From Jaltomata sinuosa (taxonomy: Eukaryota > Streptophyta > Magnoliopsida > Solanales > Solanaceae), in the NCBI GenBank assembly GCA_003996215.1, contig QJPP01000444.1, positions 62,001 through 126,000 on the forward strand: DNA of 64,000 bases, written 5' to 3'. Below, in pieces: positions 10,980-21,080 of the stretch. The translations under genes were made by a program, and so were the position numbers. Position 1 is the first letter of the stretch, and every line of letters begins with the position of its first letter. The notes below the pieces were generated by a model, which was not told the origin of the DNA, did not search any database, and saw only the letters and a list, made by a program, of their open reading frames with translations.

Positions 10980-11988
10980 TCATCTCATATAGGGGCACTC
11001 AGTTCACATCTTAGTTTTGGAGGTCATTTTAGAAGGGTCTTGGTACTCAAGTAAATCTCAGCACAACATTCCATCCACAGACAGATGGTCAGGCAGAGCG
11101 TATGATCTATACCTTAGAAGACATGTTGAGATATTGTGTGATCGACTTTAAAGGTAATTGTGATGATCACTTTCCTCTTATAGAGTTTGCCAACAACAAC
11201 AATTCTCATTCTTGCATCCTGATGGATCAGTATGAGGCACTTTATGGGTGGAGGTGTAGGTCACCTATAGGTTGGTTTGAGGTAGGTATAGAACCATTGA
11301 TAGGGTCAGACTCAGTTCCTGAGACTATGGAAAAGATTCAGCTCATTAGGGAGAGGTTAAAGACTTCTCAGAGTCAACAAAAATCCTATGTAGATTTGAG
11401 GAGAAGAGAGCTTGAGTTCGAACTATTGTGTAATGAGATTTGGTAAGAAAGGGAAGCTTAGTCCCCGGTATGTAGGTCCCTATAGGATTTTGAGGAGAGT
11501 TGTTAAAGTGGATTATGAATTAGAGTTTCCATCAAGATAACAGTGGTAAATTTAGTATTCCATGTTTCCTTGTTGAAGAAGTATGTTGGTGATCTAAATT
11601 TAGTTTTTACATTAGAGAGTGTGGGTGTGTAGAACAACCTCACTTATGAAGAGGTCCTAGTCAAAATTCTTGATCGTCAGGTTCGCAAGTTGAGGAATAA
11701 GGAAGTCGCCTTAGTGAAGGTCCTTTGAAGGAACAAGTCAATTGAGAGAGCTACTTGGGAAGCAAAAGTAGCTATGATGACCAAGTACGCTCACATTTTT
11801 CCTTTCGATTCAGTTCCAGCTTGAGGTTATATTTCCTCTTTTTTATCCTCATGTTTCCTCGCTAGTATCCCCTTTGTTTCATGTTCTATCAGTTGTCATA
11901 TGTTTCCAGTATGTATGCATGTTTCATAAATCCATCTCAGCCTTGTTAAATCTTCATTCGAGGATGAATACTCTAAAGGGAGAGATAT
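10980..11988 (+). pseudogene. Integrase tail and chromodomain of an upstream chromovirus copy
   Basis: This is the 3' part of the polymerase gene of a plus-strand chromovirus. It holds the end of the integrase core (TQFTS-like segment, the phrase normally read as HPQTDGQAER, then LEDMLRYCVIDFKGN at about 11120), the YEALYGWRCRSPIGWFEVG motif, the GKKGKLSPRYVGPYRILRRV-like integrase C-terminal segment near 11450, and a chromodomain-like end (ILDRQVRKLRNKEVA) near 11680. Frameshifts lie near 11440 and 11540. A polypurine run (AAAGGGAGAGATA) leads straight into the LTR at 11989. The 5' part of this copy was cut off by insertion of element 1. Confidence 0.85.
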
Positions 11989-13897
11989 TGTAACACCCCA
12001 GAATCTGAACCTATTGTTTTACACTGCTTAGTAGGAAAATGCAGAAAAATTTCAATTTTCCAGGGATCGCGGTCAGGATCATGGGCCATTATTTAGGTTC
12101 ACAACCAGTAATATGATTCATAGACCAACCCCTGTGACGTTTGTTCTTCCAGGCATCTACGAGTGACTCTATGGACCATGGTTTAGGACCACGGTCTAAC
12201 CTGTCAACCATAATTTAGCTCATCAGAGGACCCTTCAAAAGAGGTTTAGAACCATGACTTAATCGATGGACCATCAACAAGTTACACGGACCATCCTATA
12301 AGCCATAAATTCCTAGGACCAGAGGACCCTCATCCTCCCAATCTTAAACCATGAGTCAAAGGATCTTTCGTTCACACATTTTATGGACCATCGACTGACT
12401 CATGGAATGAGGGGTCAGCAAGCTTTAAAAATTATTCCAGGTTCTATAGATCATTCAACTGTCTGTTGATCAAGTCCATGGGTCGTAGACCCATCCATGG
12501 ACCTCTTGGTTTCCACTTTTTTATACCCATTTAGTAAGGGTAAATTAGTCATTTTACCTACTTTTAAATCCTAAACCATGTCATTTTAGTGTCCTTAAGG
12601 GGGATATATATCCGAATTATCCAACCTTTTCCTCATTCCTTTGATCAAACCTCAAAAAGTAAGAAAAGGATTTTCTCTCAATCTTCAAGATATAGGTTCC
12701 TTCTCAAATTCTATACCATCATGTTCTAAGCTAAGAAATCTTCAAGTCCAAGTATATGGGTATTTGGTGAGGCATCCTTTCACCCTTATGCCCAAAACCC
12801 TAAGTTTTACATTGAATTGATGAAAATTATGAAACTAGGGTTCTTATCCAATTATGAGTTTTCCTGTAAATTTGATTTGCTTACATTATAGTATGATTTC
12901 TACTTCTTAATGCATAATTTTACTTGAGTTCTCACAAGTATTTCTTAGTCTCATGATTTGAGAATAAACTTAGCATGATTTGACCTTATGACAATTTTCA
13001 TAAGATACGTTTTGTGAGTAGTATTTAACACCGCGCTGATAAGGGTTCCAGATAAACCAAGTCCAAAACTACATTTCTGGTATAGGTTTATCTCACCCAA
13101 TAGGCTCACGATAGTGGTTCCACTCTAAACATGGTCTTGTACCCCATCAAGGTAGAGGGTAGCTCTGCCAACTAGGGTACACAAGTTGAAATCCATGTAT
13201 CTCACATGGTCTATGTCAGTTATGAGAAACTTCCACAAGCAATGATTTTAAGTATTTGAATGTTTATGGATCTTTTCTTTCATGTTCAGATTAATTACTT
13301 ATGATCTATGATTGTGATCATGCTTTCAGCTTATGATGTTACTTTGAGCCATTATGTTACAGTTTTACTACTGTTACATGATTTCAGCCTTAAGTATGTT
13401 TTCAAGTACGATTTACTATGATTCATACATATCTCACATACTCAGTACATTTTATAGTACATATCACATACTTCTTGTGTTTTATCTTATCATGATATAG
13501 ATTCAGGCACTCGCTCCCACACTCTTGGCTAGATCCAGTAGGATTTTCAGTCAGAGTTGGTGAATCCTCATCATTTGAGGTCTAGTTATGAGTTTTTTTT
13601 AGCTTGATGTCTTTCTTTCAGTGTTTAGAGTTAGTTGGCAATCTTTTCCCAACAACTCATCTTGTCAGTTTAGAGACTTTTCATACATAAACAGATAGTA
13701 GTGTTCTGTGTTTCATATTGTTAATGTCAGACGCATTTATCAAGTAAATTTGGTGCCCTTATTTCTGTTATGCTTTCTCTTTATTTATTTATCCATATTA
13801 CTTATGTTTAAGTCATGCTAAGGCCAAGGGTTACTTTAGAATCACTTATGGTCTCAAGTGCCATATTGCATCCAGGAGGTAGCTCCAGGGCATGACA
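11989..13897 (+). repeat. LTR of element 2, left (shared) copy, 1909 bp
   Basis: It starts TGTAACACCCCAGAA and ends GGGCATGACA. The U3 part (12060-12500) is rich in CCATGG/ACGAGT palindromic words. A short conserved stretch at about 12785-12805 (CTTATGCCCAAAACCCTAA) is also found in the other LTRs at 19160, 21270 and 29350. It is preceded by a polypurine tract, so it acted as a 3' LTR for the copy on its left and as a 5' LTR for the one on its right. Confidence 0.88.
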
Positions 13898-13901
13898 AAC
13901 A

Positions 13902-13913
13902 TTGTATCAGAGC
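13902..13913 (+). other. Primer-binding site, tRNA-iMet type, one mismatch
   Basis: The site reads TTGTATCAGAGC, four bases after the LTR end at 13897. The family consensus is TGGTATCAGAGC, so position 2 is changed. Confidence 0.8.
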
Positions 13914-14110
13914 ATCTGGTTTAAGATTCCTAGGACGCCTAAAATTCGCGTTAAGTAAAGTCATTCTCATGGGTGTGAAGTATGCCACACTTATGAGGGA
14001 AAATCTATGAGACGTTTGTAGAAAATCTTTACTTCTTTTATGTTCAATATCATGCAATAGAGTTTAACTCTATTTCTCTCCTTTAATCTGTTTGTTATGC
14101 ATTTCAGATC

Positions 14111-15150
14111 ATGCCTCCTCACAAAGCCAATGCTCGTAATGCAAATCCTCTAGTTCTGAACCATGAGGTCACAAATGCCAAATTTGGGAATTCCATCTAG
14201 ATGTTGGCACAAGCCATGACTTCTCAAATGAATCAGCAAGCACATTTTCCTGCTAACCCAAATGGTGGGACAATTGTTTCTAGGGTTAGGGACTTCATTC
14301 GTATGAATCCGCCAGAGTGCTTCAATTCAAAGGTTGGTGAAGAACCATAAAACTTCATCGATGAGGTAAAGAAGATTCTTTATGTGATGCAGGTAACTGG
14401 AGTAGAGAGTATCGAGTTTGCATCCTATAAACTCAAGAATGTGGCTCAGATCTAGTTCCCATAATGAAAGGAAAGTAGGGGCATGAATTCAACTCATATG
14501 ACTTTGGACTACTTTGTTGGGGATTTTCAGTGTAGGTTCTTTCCAAGGGAGTTGAGCGAGGATAAGGCTAAAGAGTTCATGAATTTGAGACGTGGTTTGA
14601 TGTTAGTCTTAGAGTATAGGCTAAAGTTCGCTCAGCTCTCCAGGTATTCCACAGAGATAGTGGCCGAGCTAACGGAAAGGATGGGCAAGTTTGTTTCTTA
14701 GGTATCCAACTTGGTGATAAAAGAATGTAGGACATATATATATTGATGGGGGATATGGAAATATCCAAGCTCATGACTCATGCTCAACAGATTGAGGAGG
14801 ATAAACTGAAAGAAAAGGAAAGGAAGAACAAAAAGGTCTAAACATAGCATATGGGGTTCAGTCAAAAGAGGTCTAGAGGAGGACACCGATTTTCATTTTA
14901 GAAGATGTCATCAGAACCAGTTCCATCATCGTCTAGTGCTCATTCTGGAGCACCAAGACCCAGGCATGATAGGGCAGGTAGGCGGGTAGGCAGATAGATG
15001 GGTCATAGGATTATGGATTTCCACTAATCCAAAAAACACAATAGAGGTGGCAGGACCCAGGCTACTACTTTAGCAGCTCCAGCAGGTCGCATAGTTCAGT
15101 AGGGTGCCACTTATGGTACCGGCAGCAACAAGCATCAAAATTGTCTCTAT
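14111..15150 (+). pseudogene. Gag protein of element 2
   Basis: The frame opens at 14111 with the same start as the gag gene at 22755, then NHEVTNAKFGNSI, RDFIRMNPPECFNSKVGEEP and NFIDEVKKILYVMQVTGVES. Most stops seen are single changes of glutamine or tryptophan codons (after NSI, after GEEP, near 14455), so the frame is readable to about 14460. A frame change follows and the capsid end is read at 14483-14700 (FMNLRRGLMLVLEYRLKFAQLSRYS). The MTHAQQIEEDKLKE segment is at about 14770. The zinc-knuckle area near 15000 is poorly preserved. It would have formed the particle shell. Confidence 0.85.
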
Positions 15151-15600
15151 GCTATGACATCTCTCTAGGACCGAGAGGAATTACCTGATATAGTCACCGG
15201 TATGTTACGAGAATTTTCTCTTGATGTTTATGCTTTGCTAGACCTTGGGGCTTTATTATCTTTTGTGACCACCTATATTACATGCAAATTAAGAGTCAGA
15301 CCAAAAAACTTCCTAGAACCCTTTTATGTCTCCACTCAAGTTAGTGAGTCAGTCTTAGCTAAAAAGGTATACATAAATTGCCCAATTTTTTCCCAATTTA
15401 TGTCCTCCATAGAGTTAGTTTGGCAAACTTAGTAGAATTAGACATGATATATTTTAACATCATTTTGGAGTGAATTGAATATATGCCTATTATGCCTTAA
15501 TAGACTGTAGAACCAGAGTCATAAAATTTTAGTTTCCTAATGAACAAATCTTAGAATGGAGAGATAGTCCTCCAAGGTCAAAAGGTTATTTCATATCTTA
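15151..15600 (+). pseudogene. Retropepsin-like protease of element 2
   Basis: The segment MLREFSLDVYALLDLGALLSFV at 15202 is the active-site region; the expected D-(P/T)-G-A is LDLGA here. It is followed by the ESVLAKKVYINCP motif at 15345 and, after stops, by a degraded VELDM...MDWL region at 15430-15490 and the CRTRV-like end at 15510. It lies between gag and RT as in its relatives. Confidence 0.75.
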
Positions 15601-15655
15601 CCTTAAATCTAGAAAAATAATCTCTAAAGGGTACATCTATCATGTAGTTCAGGTT

Positions 15656-16604
15656 ATGGAATCTGAATCCAAAACCCTATATCTCCAGCCAGTCCTAGTT
15701 ATAAATAAGTTTCCTGAAATATTTCCTGAGGATCTGCTCAGAGTCCATCCTGAGCTGGAGATTAAATTTTGCATAGATTTTCTACCAGATATGCAGCCCA
15801 TATCTATTCCTCCTTATAGAATGGCTCCAACTGAGCTCAAGGAATTGAAAGATCAGTTGAAAGACCTTTTAGGCAAAGGTTTCATCAGACCCAAAATCTC
15901 TCCATGGGGTGATCCAGTCCTCTTTGTGCATAAGAAAGATGGTTCTCTCAGAATGTGCATCAACTACCGTTAGTTGAACAAGGTCACAATCAAGAATAAG
16001 TACCCCATCCCTAGGATTGATGACCTGTTTAACCAGCTTCAGGGTGCCAATTAATACTCCAAGATTGACCTCAGATCAAGTTATCATCAGCTCAGAGTTA
16101 AAAAGTATGACATTTTTGAAGAAAACCTTTAGAACTCGGTATGGTCATTATAAATTTGTGGTTATATCTTTCGGACATACAAATGCTCTTGCCGCTTTTA
16201 AGGACTTGATGAACAGTGTGTTCAAGTAGTATCTGGACATGTTCATCATTGTCTTTATAGATGACATACTTATCTATTCTTGGAGTGAGGAGGAGCATGC
16301 AAACCATTTGAAAAATCTACTGCAAATGCTCAAAGACGGTTAGTTATTTTCCAAGTTCTGTAAGTGCAAGTTTTAGTTATAGTCTATCACTTTCCTTGGT
16401 AATGTGCTGTCTTGTGAGGTCATTCGAGTGGATTTTCAGAAAATAGAGGCAGTGAAGAACTGGCCTAGACCCACTTCTCCGACAAACATCAAAAGTTTTT
16501 TGGGTTTGTCGTGGTACAACCGAAGATTTGATAAAGGATTTTCATCCATAGCTGCCCCATTGACCAGATTGACTCAGAAAAAAGTTTACGTTCTAGTTGT
16601 CTGA
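15656..16604 (+). pseudogene. Reverse transcriptase of element 2
   Basis: N-terminal KFPEIFPEDLLRVHPELEIKF is at 15700, ISIPPYRMAPTELKELKDQLKD at 15800, KKDGSLRMCINY at 15935, the motif-A aspartate in SKIDLRS at 16055, and the paired aspartates in VFIDDILI near 16250-16275. The connection segment IEAVKNWPRPTSP and SFLGLSWYNRRFDKGF follow at 16445-16530. Several single-base changes make stops (for example near 15972 and 16228), and frame shifts occur around 16090 and 16600. CIDY is changed to CINY. Confidence 0.88.
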
Positions 16605-17118
16605 TGAGTGTGAAAAGAACATCCAGGAATTGAAGACTAGGTCAACCATAGCTCCAGTCTTGGCTCTACTAGAGGGTTTAGATGGCTTTGTTGTGTATTA
16701 TAATTCTTCTAGAGTTGTCTTGGGTTGTGTTCTAATGCAACATGGTAAGGTTATCGCCTATGCTTCCAGACAACTTAAGTTTGATGAGAAGAACTATCTG
16801 ACTCATGATCTTGAGCTAAAAGCAGTGGTTTTTTCTCAGAAGATTTGGAGACACTACTTATATTGTGTCCATGTCGATGTGTTTACAGACCATAAGAGCC
16901 TTCAATATGTGTTCACTCTGAAGGAACAGAATCTTCGTCAGAGAAAGTGGCTTGAGTTTCTTAAGTACTATGACATTAGTTTGTTTTACCATTCGGGTAA
17001 GGCCAATATAGTGGTTGACGCACTTAGTAGATTGTCTATGAGTAGTGTGTCACTAGTTGAGGAAGGAAAGAAGGAATTGGCCAAGGATGTTCATAGGCTT
17101 GCTTGTTTAGAGTTTTAG
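16597..17118 (+). pseudogene. RNase H of element 2
   Basis: This 173-codon open frame holds the complete Ty3-type RNase H: the domain start VYYNSS (normally YYDAS, so the first catalytic aspartate appears lost), VLMQHGKVIAYASRQLK, NYLTHDLELKAVVF, FTDHKSLQYVF and AKYYDISLFYHSGKANIVVDALSRLS-like end. It is the longest open frame in element 2. The Asp-to-Asn change would impair catalysis. RNase H normally removes the RNA template during reverse transcription. Confidence 0.9.
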
Positions 17119-18610
17119 CTTACCGATTCAGAGGATGGTGATATTATAGTTTAGAATGGGTCATAATGATCCTTGGTAGTTGAGGTGAAGGAGAAACAAG
17201 ATAGTGATCCTATCGTACATCAGTTGAAGGGTGCAGTCCATCAACATAGAGTAGAGGTTTTCTCCCAAAGGGGAGATGGTATCCTTTGCTATCTAGGTCA
17301 ATTATTTGTTCCAGATGTGGAAATGTTGAGATAATAGATTTTGACAGAGGCTCACATCCCCAAATATTATATCCATTCCAATGTGACCAAGATGTACCAT
17401 GACCTACGGAAGTCTATTGGTGGAATGGCATGAAGACGTACATTGCAAATTTTGTGGCTAAGTGTCCAAAGTGCCAACAGGTAACTGTAGAAAATTATAA
17501 ACCTGGAGGTATGACTCAAAATATATATTTCAACTTGGAAGTGGGAAGTGATCAATATGGACTTTGTTACAGGTTTACATTGTACCCGCAGACAACATAA
17601 TTATATTTGGGTAATAGTAGAGAGGATGACAAAGTGAGCCCACTTTTTGGTTGTCAAGACTATTGACTCATCAGAGGATTATGCGAGACTCTACATATGT
17701 GACATACTCAGATTGCATGGAGTTTCCTTATACATTATCTCAAATAGGGGCACTCAGTTTACATCTTAGTTCAGGAGGTCATTTAGAAGGGTCTTGGTAC
17801 TCAAGTGAATCTCAGCACAACATTGCATCCATAGACAAAAGGCCAGGCCGAGCGTACCATCCAGACCTCAGAGGACATGTTGAGGTCTTGTGTGATCAAA
17901 ATTAAGGTAATTGGGATGATTACTTGCCTCTTATAGAGTTTACCAACAACAACAATTCTTATTCTTGCATCCAGATAGATTCGTATGAGGCACTTTATAG
18001 GTAGAGGTGTAGGTCACCTATAGGTTGGTTTGAGGTAGGTGAAGCAACATTGATAGGGCCAGACTCATTCCATAAGACTATGGAAAAGGTTCAGCTCTTT
18101 ACAGAGAGGTTAAATTCTGCTCAAAGTCGACAGAAATCCTATGTATATTTGAAGAGATGAGACCTAGAGTTTGAAGTTGATGATTGGGTATTTTTGAAGG
18201 TTTCACCTATGAAGGTGTACTAAGATTTGGTAAGAAAGGGAAACTTAGTCCCCGGTATATAGGTACCTATAGGATTTTGAGGAGAGTTAGTAGAGTGGAT
18301 TATGAATCAGAGTTGCCATCAGAGATAACAATGGTAAATTCAGTCTTCCATGTTTCATTGTTGAAGAAGTGTGTTGGTGATCTATCTTTAGTTGTGCCAT
18401 TCAAGAGTGTGGGTGTGCAGGATAGCCTCTCTTATGAAGAGGTCCCAGTTGAAATACTTGATCGTCAGGTTCGCAAGTTATGGAATAAGGATGTCGCCTC
18501 AGTGAAGGTCCTTTAGAGGAACAAGTCAGTTTAGGGAGCTATTTAGGAAGCAGAAGCAGCTATGATGGCCAAGTACCCTCACCTCTTTCCATATGATTCA
18601 GTTCCAGCTT
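17119..18610 (+). pseudogene. Integrase and chromodomain of element 2
   Basis: After RNase H the linker is followed by a degraded zinc-binding region near 17350-17490, where KCPKCQQV-like residues and HPG-like phrases are seen in different frames, then a broken integrase core at 17530-17900. The C-terminal part is an open frame at 18184-18516 with RFGKKGKLSPRYIGTYRILRRV, then FHVSLLKKCVGDLSLVVPFKSVGVQ and EEVPVEILDRQVRKLWNKDVASVKVL, the chromodomain start, ending with the EAAMMAKYPHLFP-like tail near 18590. A chromodomain targets integration to marked chromatin. Frameshifts and stops are frequent before 18184. Confidence 0.82.
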
Positions 18611-18763
18611 GAGGTTATAGTTCCTCTTTAGTATCCTCATGTTTCCTCACTAGTATCCCCTCAGCTTCATATTCTATTAGCTGTCATATGTTTCCATTAT
18701 CTATGTATGTCTCAAGAATCCATCGTATCCTTGCTAAGTCTTCATTCAAGGACGAATGATCCC

Positions 18764-18776
18764 AAAAGGGAGATAT
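18764..18776 (+). other. Polypurine tract of element 2
   Basis: AAAAGGGAGATAT lies directly before the 3' LTR start at 18777, the position where second-strand synthesis is primed. The matching tract AAAGGGAGAGATA precedes the LTR at 11989. Confidence 0.7.
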
Positions 18777-20381
18777 TGTAAGACCCAGAAATGAGGGGTC
18801 AGCAAGCTTTAAAAATTATTCCAGGTTATATGGTTCATTCCACTGTCTGTCCATCGACTCCATGGGCCGTAGACCCATCCATGGACCCCTCGGTTTCAAG
18901 TTTTCTAAAACCATTCAGTATGGGAAATTAGTCTTTTCCCCACTTTTATATCCTAAACCATGTCATTTTAGGGTCCTTAAGGGGGAGTTATATCAAATTA
19001 GCCAACCTTTTCCTCAGACTACCGATCAAACCTCAAAAAGTAAGATGAGGTTCTCTCAAGCTTCAAGTCCTAGAGTTCCTTCTCAAAGTCTGTAGCTTAA
19101 AATTCTATGCTAAGAAATCTTCAAGTACAAGTATGTGGGTATTCAATGAGGGTTTCTTTTACCCTTATGCCCAAAACCTAAAGTTTTACATTGAATTTAT
19201 GAAAATATTGAAATTAGGGTTCTTACCCAGTTATGAGTTTTCCTGTAAATTCCATTTAATTACATTATAATATGATTTCTACTCCTTAATGCATGATTTT
19301 ACATGAGTTCTCACAAGTATTTCTTAGCCCCATGATTTGAGAATAAACATAGCAGGATTTGACATTATAACATGTTTTCAAGTAGAATTGGCGTGTTCAG
19401 ATAACATGACCTCAAGTATGTATGATTTTAGCATGCCTAGTTTCTCAAATTATGTGATTTAGCAAGAACATGTTTTTGAAATAGTGTCATGTTATACTTT
19501 CAAGAATTAAGTTTTCATTAACAGTTTTGGCGTTCAGATATGTCACATGATAGGTATGAGCTATAAGATACGTTTTAGAAGTAGTATTTACATCGAGCTA
19601 ACGAGGGTTCCAGATAACCCAAGTCCAAAACTATGTTTCCAGCATAGGCTTATCTCGCCCAATGGGCTTAGGATAGTAGTTCCACTCTAAACATGATCTT
19701 GTAACCTAACAAGGTACAAGAAGCTCTGCCAATGTGGGTACAAAGGTTGGATTCCATGTAGCTCACATGGTGTATGTCGGTTCCGAGAAACTCCAGTATT
19801 TGAATATATATGGATCTTAGATTATAAACATGCTTTCAACTTATCATATTACTTTGAGACATTACATCATAATTTTACTACTATTGCATGATTTCATCCT
19901 TAAGTATGTTTTCAAGTATGGTTTACTACGATTCATGCATATCTCATATACTCAGTACAGTCCATAGTACTTATTGTTATGTAGATTCAGGTGCTCTCTC
20001 ACAGACACTTCACTAGACCCGGCAAGATTTCCAGTCAAAGTTGGTGAGTCCTCATCATTCAAGGGATAGTTATGGTTTTTGTTTAGCTTGATGTCTTTCT
20101 TTAAGTATTTAGAGTTAGCTGGAGATGTTGTCCTAGAAACTCATCTTATCAGTTTAGAGGCTTTTCAAACATAGACAGACAATAGTGTTTCATGTTTTAT
20201 ATTGTTAATCTCAGTCTCATTTATTATGTAGATTTGGTGCCGCAATTTCCATTATGCTTCTGCTATATTTATTTGTTCATGTTGATTATATTTAAGTAAT
20301 GCTAAGGCCAAGGGTTATCTTGGGATAACTTATGGTCTCAGCTTCCTTGTTACATCTAAGGGGCAACTATGGGGCATGATA
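18777..20381 (+). repeat. 3' LTR of element 2, 1605 bp, with internal deletion
   Basis: It starts TGTAAGACCCAGAA and ends GGGGCATGATA, corresponding to TGTAACACCCCAGAA and GGGCATGACA in the left copy. After the first 14 bases it jumps to ATGAGGGGTCAGCAAGC, which in the left LTR lies at about 12406. About 400 bp of U3, including most of the palindrome-rich part, is missing. The rest is collinear with the left LTR with many substitutions. Confidence 0.85.
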
Positions 20382-20476
20382 GAAATAATCTCGGAGGTTG
20401 TTGCTAGTCTAGAGCAACAAATTGCTGAACTAAGGCTCATGGTGATGCAAAACCAAACAAATTCTCAGACCACACA
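20382..20476 (+). pseudogene. Gag fragment of a fourth Ty3/gypsy element, left part
   Basis: The frame reads EIISEVVASLEQQIAELRLM then VMQNQTNSQTTQN, a coiled-coil N-terminal gag segment seen in another plant Ty3/gypsy group. It breaks at the AAACA duplication at 20477-20481 and continues in the same frame at 30651 after removal of element 3. No stop occurs in this part. Confidence 0.7.
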
Positions 20477-20481
20477 AAACA
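20477..20481. repeat. Target-site duplication AAACA, left copy
   Basis: AAACA precedes the element 3 LTR start (TGTAACACCC at 20482). The same five bases follow the other LTR end at 30646-30650. Five base pairs is the normal duplication for Ty3/gypsy integrases. Confidence 0.9.
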
Positions 20482-20549
20482 TGTAACACCCTAGAAATTC
20501 TAAGCCTAGAACCAGCTTAGAAAAATAAGAAAAATAAAATTTTCCAAGT

Positions 20550-21005
20550 GTCAGCCAAGTCCATGAGCCATATCCACAAGTCGTGGAACAGTCCACGAGC
20601 CATGGACTGGACTCATGGAACTCAATCATAGGCCAACAAGTTTGGGGTCAAGTTCACGAGATAGAACCACGGACCGTGGAACAAACCATAAGTCATAGGT
20701 TCCACTCGTGGAACTCAGACCTGAGGCCCATAAATTTCCCTGAAACCATGACCAGCTTCCACAGACTGTGGAATTGTCTACGGACCGTGGACTAGTGTCG
20801 TGAATCTCAGACCTGAGGGTCATAAATTCCTCAGGAATCACGAATAGGTTCCATGAGCCGTGGATGGTTTCATGAGTCATGAACCTTGTCCGTATATCTC
20901 AGACCCGCAGCTTGATAAAAAGACCCAGGAACTATGACAGGGTTCCACGAGTCATGGAAGCTTCCATGAGTCGTAGAAGCTTCCACGAATCGTGAAACCT
21001 GTCCG
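20550..21005. repeat. Array of short palindromes in the element 3 U3
   Basis: At least a dozen 12-16 bp inverted repeats of the form TCCACGAGTCGTGGAA (with CCATGAGCCATGG, CCACGGACCGTGG and similar variants) are spaced 20-45 bp apart. They are separated by spacers such as CTCAGACCTGAGG, itself a palindrome. The 3' LTR holds the same array at 28620-29085. Confidence 0.8.
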
Positions 21006-21064
21006 TGGGACCCGAGCCACAAATTTCTCAGGGGTATTTTATACCTTTCCTTCTTAATTTAGCT

Positions 21065-21080
21065 CATACTATAAATAGTC
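21065..21080 (+). promoter_or_regulatory. Probable LTR promoter TATA box
   Basis: ACTATAAATAG lies downstream of the palindrome array and upstream of the AGTCTTA region. The 3' LTR has the same string at about 29146-29156 (GACTATAAATAGTC). Its position and conservation between LTRs fit the U3 promoter. The start of transcription is not mapped. Confidence 0.55.

Larger units (their letters stand above)
11989..20381 (+). mobile_element. Ty3/gypsy chromovirus, plus strand (element 2), LTR to LTR
   Basis: The order is LTR 11989-13897, primer-binding site, gag, protease, RT, RNase H, integrase, chromodomain, polypurine tract, LTR 18777-20381. All coding parts have stops or frameshifts. Because an integrase tail and polypurine tract also lie directly left of the first LTR, that LTR is shared by two internal regions: the arrangement is internal-LTR-internal-LTR. 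The right end abuts the gag sequence of another element at 20382. Domain wording and chromodomain presence place it in the Tekay/Del group, by recognition, not by a tree. Confidence 0.88.
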
